A model generated the notes under the pieces. The model was not told where the DNA came from. It saw only the letters and a program-made list of their open reading frames with translations, and did no database searches. Below are positions 1-8,128 of a DNA stretch of 64,000 nucleotides, piece after piece. The DNA is from Pseudomonas fluorescens (lineage in GTDB: Bacteria; Pseudomonadota; Gammaproteobacteria; Pseudomonadales; Pseudomonadaceae). The stretch is from contig NZ_CP038438.1 of NCBI RefSeq assembly GCF_004683905.1, positions 4,960,001 to 5,024,000 on the forward strand, given 5' to 3'. Numbering within the stretch: the stretch's first letter is position 1; each line of letters opens with the position of its first letter. Both the position numbers and the translations under genes were made by a program.

Positions 1-681
1 ACCGCTGAAGGTCAGCATCAAGGTCGCCACGAGGAACGCCAGGATGTAGAGCAGGATGTGCTTCTTGGCCACTTCGATTCCGCGCTTGACGGGCAGCACC
101 GGAATCGATGCGGCCAGGTAGTCGTTGAAGCGGAAGATCGCGATGGCGTAGGAATGCGGCATCTGCCACAGGCTGAACATCACCAGCAGGGTCAGTGCGG
201 CCATGTCGAAGCTGTTGGTTACGGCAACGTAACCGATCACTGGCGGCATGGCGCCCGACAGACTGCCCACCAGCGTGCCGTGAACCGACTTGCGCTTGAG
301 GTACAGGCTGTAGAAGCCGACGTAGATGATGAAGCCGATTACCGCGAACAGGGCGGCCAACGGGTTGGCCACCTTGTACAACAAGGCAACGCCGAGAACA
401 CCCAGGATGGTCGCGTAGACCAGGGCCAGTTTCAGGGAGATCAAGCCCTGCACCAGCACCCGGTTCTTGGTGCGTTCCATCTTCAGGTCGATGTCGCGGT
501 CGATGCAGTTGTTGAACACGCAACCGGAGGCCACAACCAGGGATGTGCCGATCATGGCGGCCAGGAACACCGCCAGATCTACATGCCCTTTCGAGGCCAG
601 GAAGAACCCGCCTGCCACAGAAAGCACGTTACCGAAAATGATCCCCGGTTTGGTGATTTGGATAAAGTGCTTGAGCGACAT
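1..681 (-). CDS. cyoE: Protohaem IX farnesyltransferase (haem O synthase), 3' end cut by window edge
   Basis: Transfers a farnesyl group to haem B to make haem O, the cofactor of the adjacent bo3 oxidase; an integral inner-membrane UbiA-family prenyltransferase. Reading the minus strand from ATG at 681 gives 227 residues without a stop, starting MSLKHFIQITKPGI. The aspartate-rich prenyl-diphosphate motif NNCIDRDID lies near residue 58, and several hydrophobic helices follow. The family is usually near 295 residues, so roughly 70 C-terminal residues lie outside the window. A good Shine-Dalgarno (GAGGT) precedes the start, 10 bases after the cyoD stop, so it is the last gene of the cyo operon. 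Confidence 0.95.
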   Translation of the reverse strand, partial: MSLKHFIQITKPGIIFGNVLSVAGGFFLASKGHVDLAVFLAAMIGTSLVVASGCVFNNCIDRDIDLKMERTKNRVLVQGLISLKLALVYATILGVLGVALLYKVANPLAALFAVIGFIIYVGFYSLYLKRKSVHGTLVGSLSGAMPPVIGYVAVTNSFDMAALTLLVMFSLWQMPHSYAIAIFRFNDYLAASIPVLPVKRGIEVAKKHILLYILAFLVATLMLTFSG

Positions 682-691
682 CGGGTCTACC

Positions 692-1027
692 TCACTTCGC
701 CATCATGTACGTGTGGATGCTGAACATGATCCACAGCGACAGGCCAACCAGCAGCAGGATCACGATGGCCGTAAAGACAAACGCGATCACGTTGTTACGT
801 TGTGCAATCGAACGGTCCAGGTGCAGGAAGTAGTACAGGTGAACAATCACCTGGATTACTGCGAACAACAGAACGATTGCCAGCGTGGTCGACTTCGGCA
901 AGGTCGGAAACATCACCAGGCCGAACGGGATGGCAGTCAGGATCACCGACAGGATGAAGCCGATGGCGTACGACTTTACGCTGCCGTGGCCAGCATCATG
1001 GCTGTCATGGGAGTGTGCATTAGCCAT
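692..1027 (-). CDS. cyoD: Cytochrome bo3 ubiquinol oxidase subunit IV
   Basis: Small membrane subunit of the bo3 quinol oxidase, thought to help assemble subunit I. The product is 111 residues with a His/Asp-rich N-terminus (MANAHSHDSHDAGHG) and three hydrophobic segments, as in CyoD/COX4-type proteins. The ATG at 1027 shares one base with the cyoC stop (TAATG), indicating translational coupling. An upstream in-frame start would lie inside cyoC and was rejected. Confidence 0.95.
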   Translation of the reverse strand: MANAHSHDSHDAGHGSVKSYAIGFILSVILTAIPFGLVMFPTLPKSTTLAIVLLFAVIQVIVHLYYFLHLDRSIAQRNNVIAFVFTAIVILLLVGLSLWIMFSIHTYMMAK

Positions 1028-1650
1028 TACAGAGTCCCCATCAGGTAAACAACGGTGAATACGCAGATCCACACCACGTCCAGGAAGTGCCAGAACAGGC
1101 TCAGGCAGCTCAGACGGGTCTTGTTGGTCGCCGTCAGGCCGTGCTTGTTGACCTGGTACATCATGATGCCCATCCAGATCAGACCCGCAGATACGTGCAG
1201 ACCGTGGGTACCGACCAGGGTGAAGAACGCCGACAGGAAGCCCGAACGGCTAGGACCGAAGCCCTCGGAGATCAGCAGGTGGAACTCGTTGATCTCCATG
1301 GCGATGAAGCCTGCGCCGAGCAGGAAGGTCATGAACAACCAGCCCAGAACCTGCTGCTTCTTGCCTTTGTACAACGCCAGCATGGCGAAGCCGTAGGTGA
1401 TCGAACTGAACAACAGCAGAGCGGTTTCGCCCAGCACGTATGGCAGTTCGAAAATGTCGTGGCCCGACGGGCCACCGGCGACGTTGTTTACCAGTACTGC
1501 GTACACCGCGAAGATCGACGCAAACAGAATGCAGTCGGTCATCAGGTAGAGCCAGAAACCGTATACGGTCATCTCGCCCGAGTCGTGGTGATGGTCATCG
1601 TGCCCATGGTCACCATGGGCGTGTCCAACATTGGTCACTAAGTTCGACAT
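1027..1650 (-). CDS. cyoC: Cytochrome bo3 ubiquinol oxidase subunit III
   Basis: Subunit III of the bo3 oxidase, a five-helix COX3-family membrane protein with no redox centre. The protein is 207 residues. It has a His/Asp-rich cytoplasmic N-terminus (HAHGDHGHDDHHHD) and then the family features GFWLYLMTDCILFASIF and THGLHVSAGL. It lies 3 bases downstream of cyoB and overlaps cyoD. The length is normal for the family. Confidence 0.96.
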   Translation of the reverse strand: MSNLVTNVGHAHGDHGHDDHHHDSGEMTVYGFWLYLMTDCILFASIFAVYAVLVNNVAGGPSGHDIFELPYVLGETALLLFSSITYGFAMLALYKGKKQQVLGWLFMTFLLGAGFIAMEINEFHLLISEGFGPSRSGFLSAFFTLVGTHGLHVSAGLIWMGIMMYQVNKHGLTATNKTRLSCLSLFWHFLDVVWICVFTVVYLMGTL

Positions 1651-1653
1651 GGT

Positions 1654-3681
1654 TTAAGCCTGTTCCAACGAGGTTACACGGGTGGCATTGGCCGGGATTT
1701 TCCCTGCCGCGACCAGACGCTTGTGCTGCTCGGCTTCGATGCGCTCGATCGTTTCAACCGGAACCATGTAGCCCTGGTCGTCACGTGCGGCGTGGATCAC
1801 GAAGTAGATGACAGTGCCGGCCAGGCTGGCGATCGCCAACCACCAGATGTGCCAGATCATCGCGAAACCGAAGACGGTCAGCAGTGCGCCCATCACCACG
1901 CCAGTGGCGGTGTTGTTTGGCATGTGGATCGGCTCGTACTTGGCCGGAGCCTGGTACGCAGTACCGTTTTCCTTGGCTTCGGTGAACGGGTCGATGCAGT
2001 CAGCCTTAGGCAGCACAGCGAAGTTGTAGAACGGAGGTGGCGACGAGGTCGACCATTCCAGAGTGTGGGCATTCCACGGGTCACCGTGTTCGCACATGTT
2101 CTCTGGCTTGTTGCGGTCACGCACACTGACGTACAGCTGGATCAGTTGGCAGGCGATACCGACAGCGATCATCACCGCACCGAACATGGCAACGTACAGG
2201 TACGGTACCCACTCAGGGTTGGTGGTGGCGTTCAGACGACGGGTCATGCCCATGAAGCCCAGTGCATAGAGCGGCATGAACGCGACGAAGAAGCCCGAGA
2301 TCCAGAACCAGAACGCTGCTTTACCCCAGCCTTCGTGCAGCTTGAAGCCGAACGCTTTCGGGAAGTAGAAGCCGAAACCTGCGATGTAGCCGAATACCGC
2401 GCCGCCGATGATCACGTTGTGGAAGTGCGCGATCACGAACAGGCTGTTGTGCAGAACGAAGTCAGCACCCGGGATGGCCAGCAGTACGCCGGTCATGCCG
2501 CCGATGGCGAAGGTCACCATGAAGCCCAGAGTCCACAGAACCTGGCTGGTGAAGCGCAGACGGCCCTGGTAGATGGTGAACAGCCAGTTGAACAGTTTCA
2601 CACCCGTCGGGATGGAAATCAGCATCGTCGCCAGACCGAAGAAGGCGTTGACGCTGGCACCCGAACCCATGGTGAAGAAGTGGTGCAGCCAAACCATGAA
2701 GCCCAGTACCGAGATCGCGCCCGAAGCGTAGATCATCGAGTGGTGGCCGAACAGTTTCTTGCCGGTGAACGCCGAGATCACTTCCGAGAAGATGCCGAAT
2801 GCCGGCAGGATCAGGATGTAAACCTCAGGGTGGCCCCAGGCCCAGAACAGGTTGACGTACATCATTGGATTGCCACCAAGTTCATTGGTGAAAATGTGGA
2901 AATCCATGTAACGGTCGAGGGTCAGCAGTGCCAGGGTAGCGGTCAGGATCGGGAACGAAGCCACGATCAGGACGTTGGCCCAGGTGCAGGTCCAGGTGAA
3001 GATCGGCATGTCCATCAGTTTCATGCCAGGGGTACGCATTTTCAGCACGGTGGCGAGGAAGTTGACCCCCGTCAGCGTCGTGCCTAACCCGGATAGCTGT
3101 AGCGCCCAGATGTAGTAGTCCATACCCACGCCAGGGCTGTACTGCAGACCCGACAGCGGCGGATAGGCAACCCAACCAGTCTTGGCGAATTCGCCGACGC
3201 CCAGGGACAGGTTGATCAGCACCACGCCGGACACCAGCAGCCAGAAGCTCAGGGAGTTCAGGAACGGGAAGGCAACGTCACGCGCGCCGATCTGCAGCGG
3301 CACTGCAAGGTTCATCAGGCCGGTGAAGAATGGCATCGCCATGAAGATGATCATGATCACACCGTGAGCGGTGAAGATCTGGTCATAGTGTTCAGGCGGC
3401 AGGTAGCCAGGCGAACCCTCGGTGGCCATGGCCAGCTGGGTACGCATCATGATGGCGTCGGCAAAGCCACGCAGCAGCATGACCATGGCAACGATGATGT
3501 ACATCACACCGATTTTCTTGTGGTCGACCGACGTCAGCCACTCGGTCCACAAGTAGGTCCACTTCTTGAAGTAGGTGATTGCAGCGAACAACGCCAGACC
3601 ACCGAGCGCGATCATCGAGATGGTGACCATCACGATCGGCTCGTGGAAAGGGATCGCTTCCCAACTTAATTTACCAAACAT
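1654..3681 (-). CDS. cyoB: Cytochrome bo3 ubiquinol oxidase subunit I
   Basis: Catalytic subunit: oxidises ubiquinol, reduces O2 to water and pumps protons. It binds low-spin haem b, haem o3 and CuB. The product is 675 residues, close to E. coli CyoB. Visible haem-copper signatures are TAHGVIMIIFMAMPF, the CuB/cross-linked Tyr region WAWGHPEVYILILP, the WLHHFF histidine pair, and HFHNVIIGG. About 14-15 membrane segments are expected. It begins 3 bases downstream of the cyoA stop. Confidence 0.98.
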   Translation of the reverse strand: MFGKLSWEAIPFHEPIVMVTISMIALGGLALFAAITYFKKWTYLWTEWLTSVDHKKIGVMYIIVAMVMLLRGFADAIMMRTQLAMATEGSPGYLPPEHYDQIFTAHGVIMIIFMAMPFFTGLMNLAVPLQIGARDVAFPFLNSLSFWLLVSGVVLINLSLGVGEFAKTGWVAYPPLSGLQYSPGVGMDYYIWALQLSGLGTTLTGVNFLATVLKMRTPGMKLMDMPIFTWTCTWANVLIVASFPILTATLALLTLDRYMDFHIFTNELGGNPMMYVNLFWAWGHPEVYILILPAFGIFSEVISAFTGKKLFGHHSMIYASGAISVLGFMVWLHHFFTMGSGASVNAFFGLATMLISIPTGVKLFNWLFTIYQGRLRFTSQVLWTLGFMVTFAIGGMTGVLLAIPGADFVLHNSLFVIAHFHNVIIGGAVFGYIAGFGFYFPKAFGFKLHEGWGKAAFWFWISGFFVAFMPLYALGFMGMTRRLNATTNPEWVPYLYVAMFGAVMIAVGIACQLIQLYVSVRDRNKPENMCEHGDPWNAHTLEWSTSSPPPFYNFAVLPKADCIDPFTEAKENGTAYQAPAKYEPIHMPNNTATGVVMGALLTVFGFAMIWHIWWLAIASLAGTVIYFVIHAARDDQGYMVPVETIERIEAEQHKRLVAAGKIPANATRVTSLEQA

Positions 3682-3684
3682 CGT

Positions 3685-4626
3685 TTACTCCTCTGCCCCG
3701 GCAGCTGAATGCGAATTCGAGTCCATGTCCGTTGCCGCCACTTCTTTCTCTTTCTTCTCGTGCTTCAGCGGCTTGCCCGGTTTCATGCCTTCGTACTTGT
3801 CGACGATGGTCTGGAACAGGTTCGGCGTGACCGAGGAGTAGAGCTCGACTGGATTGTTCTGGCTTGGCTTGGCAAGGGCTGCGTATTCAGCTTGTTCAAG
3901 CTGTTTAGGTGCCTTTTTGACTTCACTTACCCAGGCGTCGAAATCTTCCTGAGAAGTTGCGATCGCTTTGAATTTCATACCGGTGAAACCAGCGCCGCTG
4001 TAGTTGGCGGAGATACCGTCCATTTCAGCGTTGCGGTCAGCGATCAGGTGCAGCTTGGTGGTCATGCCCGCCATCGCGTAGATCTGGCCGCCCAGGCCCG
4101 GGATGAAGAACGAGTTCATCACGGCGTCGGAGGTGATCCGGAAGTTGACCGGGGTATGCGCCGGGAACACGATCTTGTTGACCGTGGCAATGCCTTGTTC
4201 CGGGTAGATGAACAGCCACTTCCAGTCCAGCGCAACGACTTCGATGGTCACCGGCTTGACGTCGGATTCAATCGGACGGTACGGGTCCAGTTTGTGGGTC
4301 GAAATGTAGGTGATGTAACCCAGGGCGATGATGATCAGAACCGGGATGGTCCAGACCGCCACTTCGATTTTGGTCGAGTGCGACCATTTCGGGGTGTAGA
4401 CGGCATCCTTGTTGGACGCGCGGTACTTCCAGGCGAACAGGAAGGTCATGACGATAACCGGCACAACGACCAACAGCATCAGCAGCGTGGCGGTGATGAT
4501 CAGGTTGCGCTGTTCCAGGCCGACCTGGCCCGTTGGATTGAGCAGGGTCATGTTGCAGCCTCCCAGCAACAACGTGCCGAGCAGCGGCACTAGGCCTAGT
4601 AATCTGGGGTACCTGTTTTTACTCAT
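3685..4626 (-). CDS. cyoA: Cytochrome bo3 ubiquinol oxidase subunit II, lipoprotein
   Basis: Subunit II of the bo3 oxidase: membrane anchored, with a periplasmic cupredoxin domain that lacks CuA in quinol oxidases. From ATG 4626 the protein is 313 residues. It has a lipoprotein signal ending LLLGGC, two transmembrane helices (about 40-65 and 85-105), then the periplasmic domain (GLDWKWLFIYPEQG-like region) and a charged Lys/Glu-rich tail. The ATG at 4626 was preferred over one 18 codons upstream because it places the lipobox properly and has GAGGT upstream. It is the first gene of cyoABCDE. Confidence 0.96.
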   Translation of the reverse strand: MSKNRYPRLLGLVPLLGTLLLGGCNMTLLNPTGQVGLEQRNLIITATLLMLLVVVPVIVMTFLFAWKYRASNKDAVYTPKWSHSTKIEVAVWTIPVLIIIALGYITYISTHKLDPYRPIESDVKPVTIEVVALDWKWLFIYPEQGIATVNKIVFPAHTPVNFRITSDAVMNSFFIPGLGGQIYAMAGMTTKLHLIADRNAEMDGISANYSGAGFTGMKFKAIATSQEDFDAWVSEVKKAPKQLEQAEYAALAKPSQNNPVELYSSVTPNLFQTIVDKYEGMKPGKPLKHEKKEKEVAATDMDSNSHSAAGAEE

Positions 4627-5165
4627 CTCACGACCTCTAAAGCAGCTTGCGCAATGCAGTTGGGTTTTGATCGCCAACACTTCACCCTGCCAAGGGTTGG
4701 CATTTTCTTTGGATTGAATAAGGGCCGCCCGTCGCGCGTCAGACGCTCGACAAAACCATGGACAGCGGTCAGTTCTTATTCGAATTCGTGGTCAAAGGCC
4801 TTGTTACAGACCAATTCCATTTGGTGCGGAAAGTTGGAAGGCACCGACACCTGGGTGTCGCAAAAGCCTTTCGGCCCGCTCGACACCCGACTTCCTGTCC
4901 AGTTCCTTAATAAAGGCTGAACAGTGCCGGGAATTCAGTGCGGGCGATTGTAGATAGGTAGCGCCCTATACACCATGTCTTATCCCGAAATAATTTTTAT
5001 CGCTCAGAGCAACAATCCATCACCGTTCTTGCAAAAGTTCCGCATGTTATCGAAATCGATTCTCAACAAAAACACCAAAAAATGTAGGCCTATACACCTC
5101 AGTTCAGACAGCTCCGAAGGGATTTTCCCAGCGGCGAATCGGCGCAAAGCCCGATATTCAAAGGC

Positions 5166-5184
5166 CTCTGGCCATCTGCCAGAG
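5166..5184. other. Stable hairpin in the cyoA-dsbB gap
   Basis: CTCTGGC (5166-5172) pairs perfectly with GCCAGAG (5178-5184) around a 5-base loop, and flanking AGG/CCT can extend the stem. There is no clear U-run on either side, so it is not a standard terminator. It may be part of a leader or small RNA; this is inference only. Confidence 0.4.
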
Positions 5185-5381
5185 CCTGTTAAAACTGCCT
5201 GATCTGGCACCTGCGTGCAAAACCAGAAAAATGCCGAAACAGACCAATCCTTTTTTGTAACATTACGCCAATCCGGGTCGCCGAAAGGCCCTGCGACATG
5301 GCGCGTGTGACAACATGTCGCACACCTGCCGCACTCTCCATTGCCGTTCGTCACGGTGATTTCACAAACACTCTGAAATGC

Positions 5382-5421
5382 AAAACGCCCCGATCGGCTG
5401 ATACGCAAATCGGGGCGTTTT
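5382..5421 (-). terminator. Rho-independent terminator after dsbB
   Basis: AAAACGCCCCGAT and ATCGGGGCGTTTT form a perfect 13-base inverted repeat around a 14-base loop, ending in a T-run in both directions. It sits 30 bases past the dsbB stop. Confidence 0.85.
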
Positions 5422-5451
5422 CTGTATCGGCCAATCTGCCGAAGAGTTGAT

Positions 5452-5961
5452 TCAGCGCAGTGCTTTTCGGTTACGCGAGGTCAGCAGCGGCACCAGAATC
5501 ACCACCAGCACGAACGCCACCAGTGCCCATTGCGCCAGCGACAGACCGAGGATCGGCGGGTACGGCGTCGAGCAGAAACCATCGACCTGGAAGCCCAGCG
5601 GGAAGATCTTCGCCAGCGGCAGGTCGTCGACAATTGGCTGCAACACATCGATGCCGCAGCTCACCGCCGGATAGAACTGGGTGTACACGTGATGCCCGGC
5701 AACACCGGCGCCGGCGATCGCGCAGATCACCACCAGCACTTCGAACACCGTGATGCTGCGGCGGGTGCGCATGGCCGCGCCGATAAACGCGAACAGCGCA
5801 ATCAGCAGCAATGCATAACGCTGCAGGATGCACAGCGGGCATGGTGCCTCACCCAGCACGATCTGCATGTACAGCGCGCCGCCGATCAGTGCCAGACAGA
5901 TGATGCCCAGCAGCACCAGAAAGCGCCGCTCACGTCCCAGTCGAATCGTTTCCTCGCTCAT
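5452..5961 (-). CDS. dsbB: Disulfide bond formation protein DsbB
   Basis: Inner-membrane quinone reductase that reoxidises periplasmic DsbA. The protein is 169 residues with four predicted transmembrane helices. It carries the first periplasmic redox pair CPLC (Cys41, Cys44) and a second cysteine pair in the long second loop (SCGID and DGFCSTP). Pseudomonads usually have two DsbB paralogues, and I cannot tell from the sequence which one this is. It lies 25 bases downstream of the secreted SnoaL-like gene, possibly cotranscribed. Confidence 0.93.
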   Translation of the reverse strand: MSEETIRLGRERRFLVLLGIICLALIGGALYMQIVLGEAPCPLCILQRYALLLIALFAFIGAAMRTRRSITVFEVLVVICAIAGAGVAGHHVYTQFYPAVSCGIDVLQPIVDDLPLAKIFPLGFQVDGFCSTPYPPILGLSLAQWALVAFVLVVILVPLLTSRNRKALR

Positions 5962-5986
5962 CGCGTTTCCCTTGTATGTCCATGGT

Positions 5987-6547
5987 TCAGCTGGCTGGCG
6001 GCTGCGCTTGCAGTTGCGCCATCAGACTGATGTTGTCTTCGATATGCCAATTGGCCGCGATGCGACCGTTGTCGATCTGATAGATATCGGTTGCCCGGAA
6101 GTCTACACGCTGGCCCTGCCCTTTGAGAGTCTTGAACGTCCCACTGAAGTGTCCGCGAAAGTGCAGATGCACCACCACGCGGTCACCGGCAATGATCATT
6201 TGCTCGATCTCGCAGCTCAGGTCCGGCACCGCCGTACGAAAGAACTTCGATGCCAGCAACGGCCCGGTCGGCCCCTGCAACCGACCTTCGGGCGGGGTCT
6301 TGTCGACAAACTGCGGCGACAAGGCTGCCGTGGCCAGGGCCTCTTCCCCACTGTTCCAGAAACTGCCGTAACGCCGCGCCGCCAACTCCATTGCATCGCG
6401 CTGAGCCTTGGGCAGGCTCTGATCGACGACCAGGGTCTGTGGTGCGATCAACGCCGATTCGGCCGCAGCAAATGGACTGGCCAGCAAAGCGGCCGACAGG
6501 CCAAGCATTGCCAGGCTCAGACGAGAGGAGAAGATGATGTGCGACAT
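5987..6547 (-). CDS. Secreted SnoaL-like (NTF2-fold) protein of unknown function
   Basis: A 186-residue protein with a clear Sec signal peptide (MSHIIFSSRL..., cleavage near FAAA-ES). It is followed by a domain resembling SnoaL/polyketide-cyclase NTF2-fold proteins: the segment RVVVHLHFRGHFSG and the closing pattern DIYQIDNGRIAANWHIED are typical of that family. No catalytic assignment is possible. An AGGA ribosome site precedes ATG 6547. It is close upstream of dsbB, so a periplasmic role is likely but unproven. Confidence 0.8.
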   Translation of the reverse strand: MSHIIFSSRLSLAMLGLSAALLASPFAAAESALIAPQTLVVDQSLPKAQRDAMELAARRYGSFWNSGEEALATAALSPQFVDKTPPEGRLQGPTGPLLASKFFRTAVPDLSCEIEQMIIAGDRVVVHLHFRGHFSGTFKTLKGQGQRVDFRATDIYQIDNGRIAANWHIEDNISLMAQLQAQPPAS

Positions 6548-6670
6548 GGGGGCGATCCTGATCAGTTAAACGAACGAGCGCCTATCATCAGCATCGGGGA
6601 ATAAACGATAAACCGGTTAAGAAACGATTAACCTTTAAACACTTTTTAAGAATCAAAGTTGTGTAACGGC

Positions 6671-6764
6671 CATCGCGAGCAGGCTCACTCCTACAAGAGG
6701 TCTGCTTCGTACACCATTTTCATGTACGCCACCGCCCCTGTAGGAGTGAGCCTGCTCGCGATGA
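6671..6764. repeat. REP inverted pair (REPIN), variant subfamily
   Basis: CATCGCGAGCAGGCTCACTCCTAC and its inverted copy GTAGGAGTGAGCCTGCTCGCGATG face each other about 45 bases apart. The core (GGAGTGAGCCTGCTCGCGA) differs at several bases from the GGAGCGGGCTTGCTCGCGA core used elsewhere in the window, so it is a different REP subgroup. Confidence 0.85.
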
Positions 6765-6784
6765 AGGCGACTCAGTCCTAAGGA

Positions 6785-7966
6785 TTATTCCAAAGCCGCC
6801 GCCGGCCCGAAGAACTCATACCGGCTCTGCTGCTCCGGCACACCCAGCGCCTTCAAATGCCGCTTGATCGCGCCCATGAAGCCCTTCGGCCCGAGGAAAT
6901 AAGCGTCTACATCGCGTTGCGCCGGCAGCCACTCACCCAGCTGTTCCTGACTGAGGATCCCGACCTTGTCCGCCGCCGGGCTCACGCCGTCGTCTTCGGC
7001 GTAGCAATAGAAGCGCTTGAGCTGCGGATGACGCGCCGCCAGCCCATCGATCCAGTCGCGGAACGCATGCACGCTGCCGTTGCGCGCGCAGTGGATAAAG
7101 TGCACCGGGCGCTCGGTTTGCAGCGCTGCTTCGAGCATCGCCAAAGTTGGCGTGATGCCGACCCCGCCACTGATCAGCACCAACGGCTTGTCGCTGGCAG
7201 TCAGGGTGAACTCGCCCGATGGCGGGAACAGCTGGATGCTCGCGCCGACGTGCAATTGGTCATGCAAGTGGTTGGACGCACGACCACCCGGTTCGCGTTT
7301 GACGCTGATGCGGTACTGACCTTTATCGGCCAGCGCCGACAGTGAGTAGTTGCGACGGACTTCTTCGCCGTCGAGGATCAGCTTCATGCCGATGTACTGA
7401 CCCGGCTCTGCGGCCAGGATCGGGCCTTTGTCCGCCGGCTCGAAGTAGAACGAAATGATTTCCGCGCTCTCCTCGACCTTGTCCACCACGATGAACTCCC
7501 GCGCGCCGCGCCAGCCGCCGACCGCTTGTTCTTTCTGGTCGTAGATCGCGGCTTCAGCGCCGATCAGAATCTCGGCCAATTGCCCGTACGCCGCGCCCCA
7601 CGCGCTCATCACTTGCGGAGTGGCGATCTCGTCGCCGAGCACTTCGGAGATGGCACGCAGCAGGCAGGTGCCGACAATCGGGTAGTGCTCCGGGAGGATT
7701 TGCAGGGCGACGTGCTTGTTGATGATCTTCGCCACCAGATCGCCCAACTGGTCGAGCTGATCAATGTGCCGGGCGTACATCAACACACCATTGGCCAACG
7801 CGCGCGGCTGATCGCCACTGGCCTGATGCGCCTGGTTGAACAGTGGGCGTACCTCAGGGTATTCGGAGAGCATCATGCGGTAGAAGTGGGTGATCAGCGC
7901 TTCTCCCCCGCTTTCCAACAGAGGCACAGTGGATTTGACGATGGCACGATCCTGGACGCTAAGCAT
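6785..7966 (-). CDS. hmp: Flavohaemoglobin, nitric oxide dioxygenase
   Basis: Cytoplasmic NO-detoxifying enzyme (NO + O2 + NAD(P)H to nitrate). The product is 393 residues, the normal length. An N-terminal globin domain (1-140) has the haem region around LVAKIINKHVALQILPEHYP. A ferredoxin-reductase-like FAD domain (about 150-260, RRNYSLS) and a C-terminal NAD domain (ISGGVGITPTLAM, FLGPKGFM) follow. ATG 7966 has an AGGAGT ribosome site. It is divergent from norR behind a sigma-54-type promoter, the arrangement called fhp/fhpR in P. aeruginosa. Confidence 0.97.
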   Translation of the reverse strand: MLSVQDRAIVKSTVPLLESGGEALITHFYRMMLSEYPEVRPLFNQAHQASGDQPRALANGVLMYARHIDQLDQLGDLVAKIINKHVALQILPEHYPIVGTCLLRAISEVLGDEIATPQVMSAWGAAYGQLAEILIGAEAAIYDQKEQAVGGWRGAREFIVVDKVEESAEIISFYFEPADKGPILAAEPGQYIGMKLILDGEEVRRNYSLSALADKGQYRISVKREPGGRASNHLHDQLHVGASIQLFPPSGEFTLTASDKPLVLISGGVGITPTLAMLEAALQTERPVHFIHCARNGSVHAFRDWIDGLAARHPQLKRFYCYAEDDGVSPAADKVGILSQEQLGEWLPAQRDVDAYFLGPKGFMGAIKRHLKALGVPEQQSRYEFFGPAAALE

Positions 7967-8006
7967 AAGAATGACTCCTGAGCTTTTTGAGAATTACCTT
8001 AGGCTT

Positions 8007-8022
8007 ATCAGTTTTCGTGCCA
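8007..8022 (-). promoter_or_regulatory. Sigma-54-type promoter of hmp
   Basis: On the minus strand a perfect -24 box TGGCACG (8022-8016) is followed by AAAA and CTGAT. The GG-N10-G spacing is right, but the usual -12 GC is GA here. It ends 40 bases before the hmp ATG and lies downstream of the NorR boxes, as expected for an enhancer-driven promoter. Confidence 0.65.
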
Positions 8023-8062
8023 GATAAATTATCGTTATAAATCAATGGTTTATTTTTTACGT

Positions 8063-8120
8063 AGTCATTTAGACTCAAAGCGTTTTATAGTCATCGCGAC
8101 TACATCGAGTCTCTTTGACT
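8063..8120. promoter_or_regulatory. Three NorR operator boxes (AGTC-N5-GACT)
   Basis: Three copies of AGTC-N5-GACT lie at 8063-8075, 8089-8101 and 8108-8120. Each contains the GT-N7-AC core known for E. coli NorR enhancer sites, which also occur in threes. They lie 40-100 bases upstream of the hmp promoter. The last ends only 8 bases before the norR ATG, suggesting NorR also controls its own gene. Confidence 0.8.
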
Positions 8121-8128
8121 ACAAGACC

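Larger units (their letters stand above)
4627..5451. other. Non-coding gap between cyoA and dsbB
   Basis: 825 bases with no convincing gene; short reading frames here lack ribosome sites and family features. It must contain the cyoA promoter and leader, since cyoA is transcribed out of it, but I could not place a clear -35/-10 pair. It is more AT-rich than its flanks around 4975-5100. Notable structures are a short inverted repeat at 4954-4969, a stable hairpin at 5166-5184, and the dsbB terminator at 5382-5421. The long leader could host a small RNA. Confidence 0.6.

Noticed and set aside
58..723. Long plus-strand reading frame over cyoE
   Set aside because: It is the antisense shadow of cyoE/cyoD, with low-complexity His/Gln/Asp-rich translation and no ribosome site.
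5004..5408. 134-codon minus-strand frame in the cyoA-dsbB gap
   Set aside because: Crosses the dsbB terminator hairpin, lacks a ribosome site, and shows no domain or membrane pattern.
8045..8128. Extended N-terminus for NorR
   Set aside because: The extra codons run through the NorR boxes and do not resemble the start of NorR proteins.
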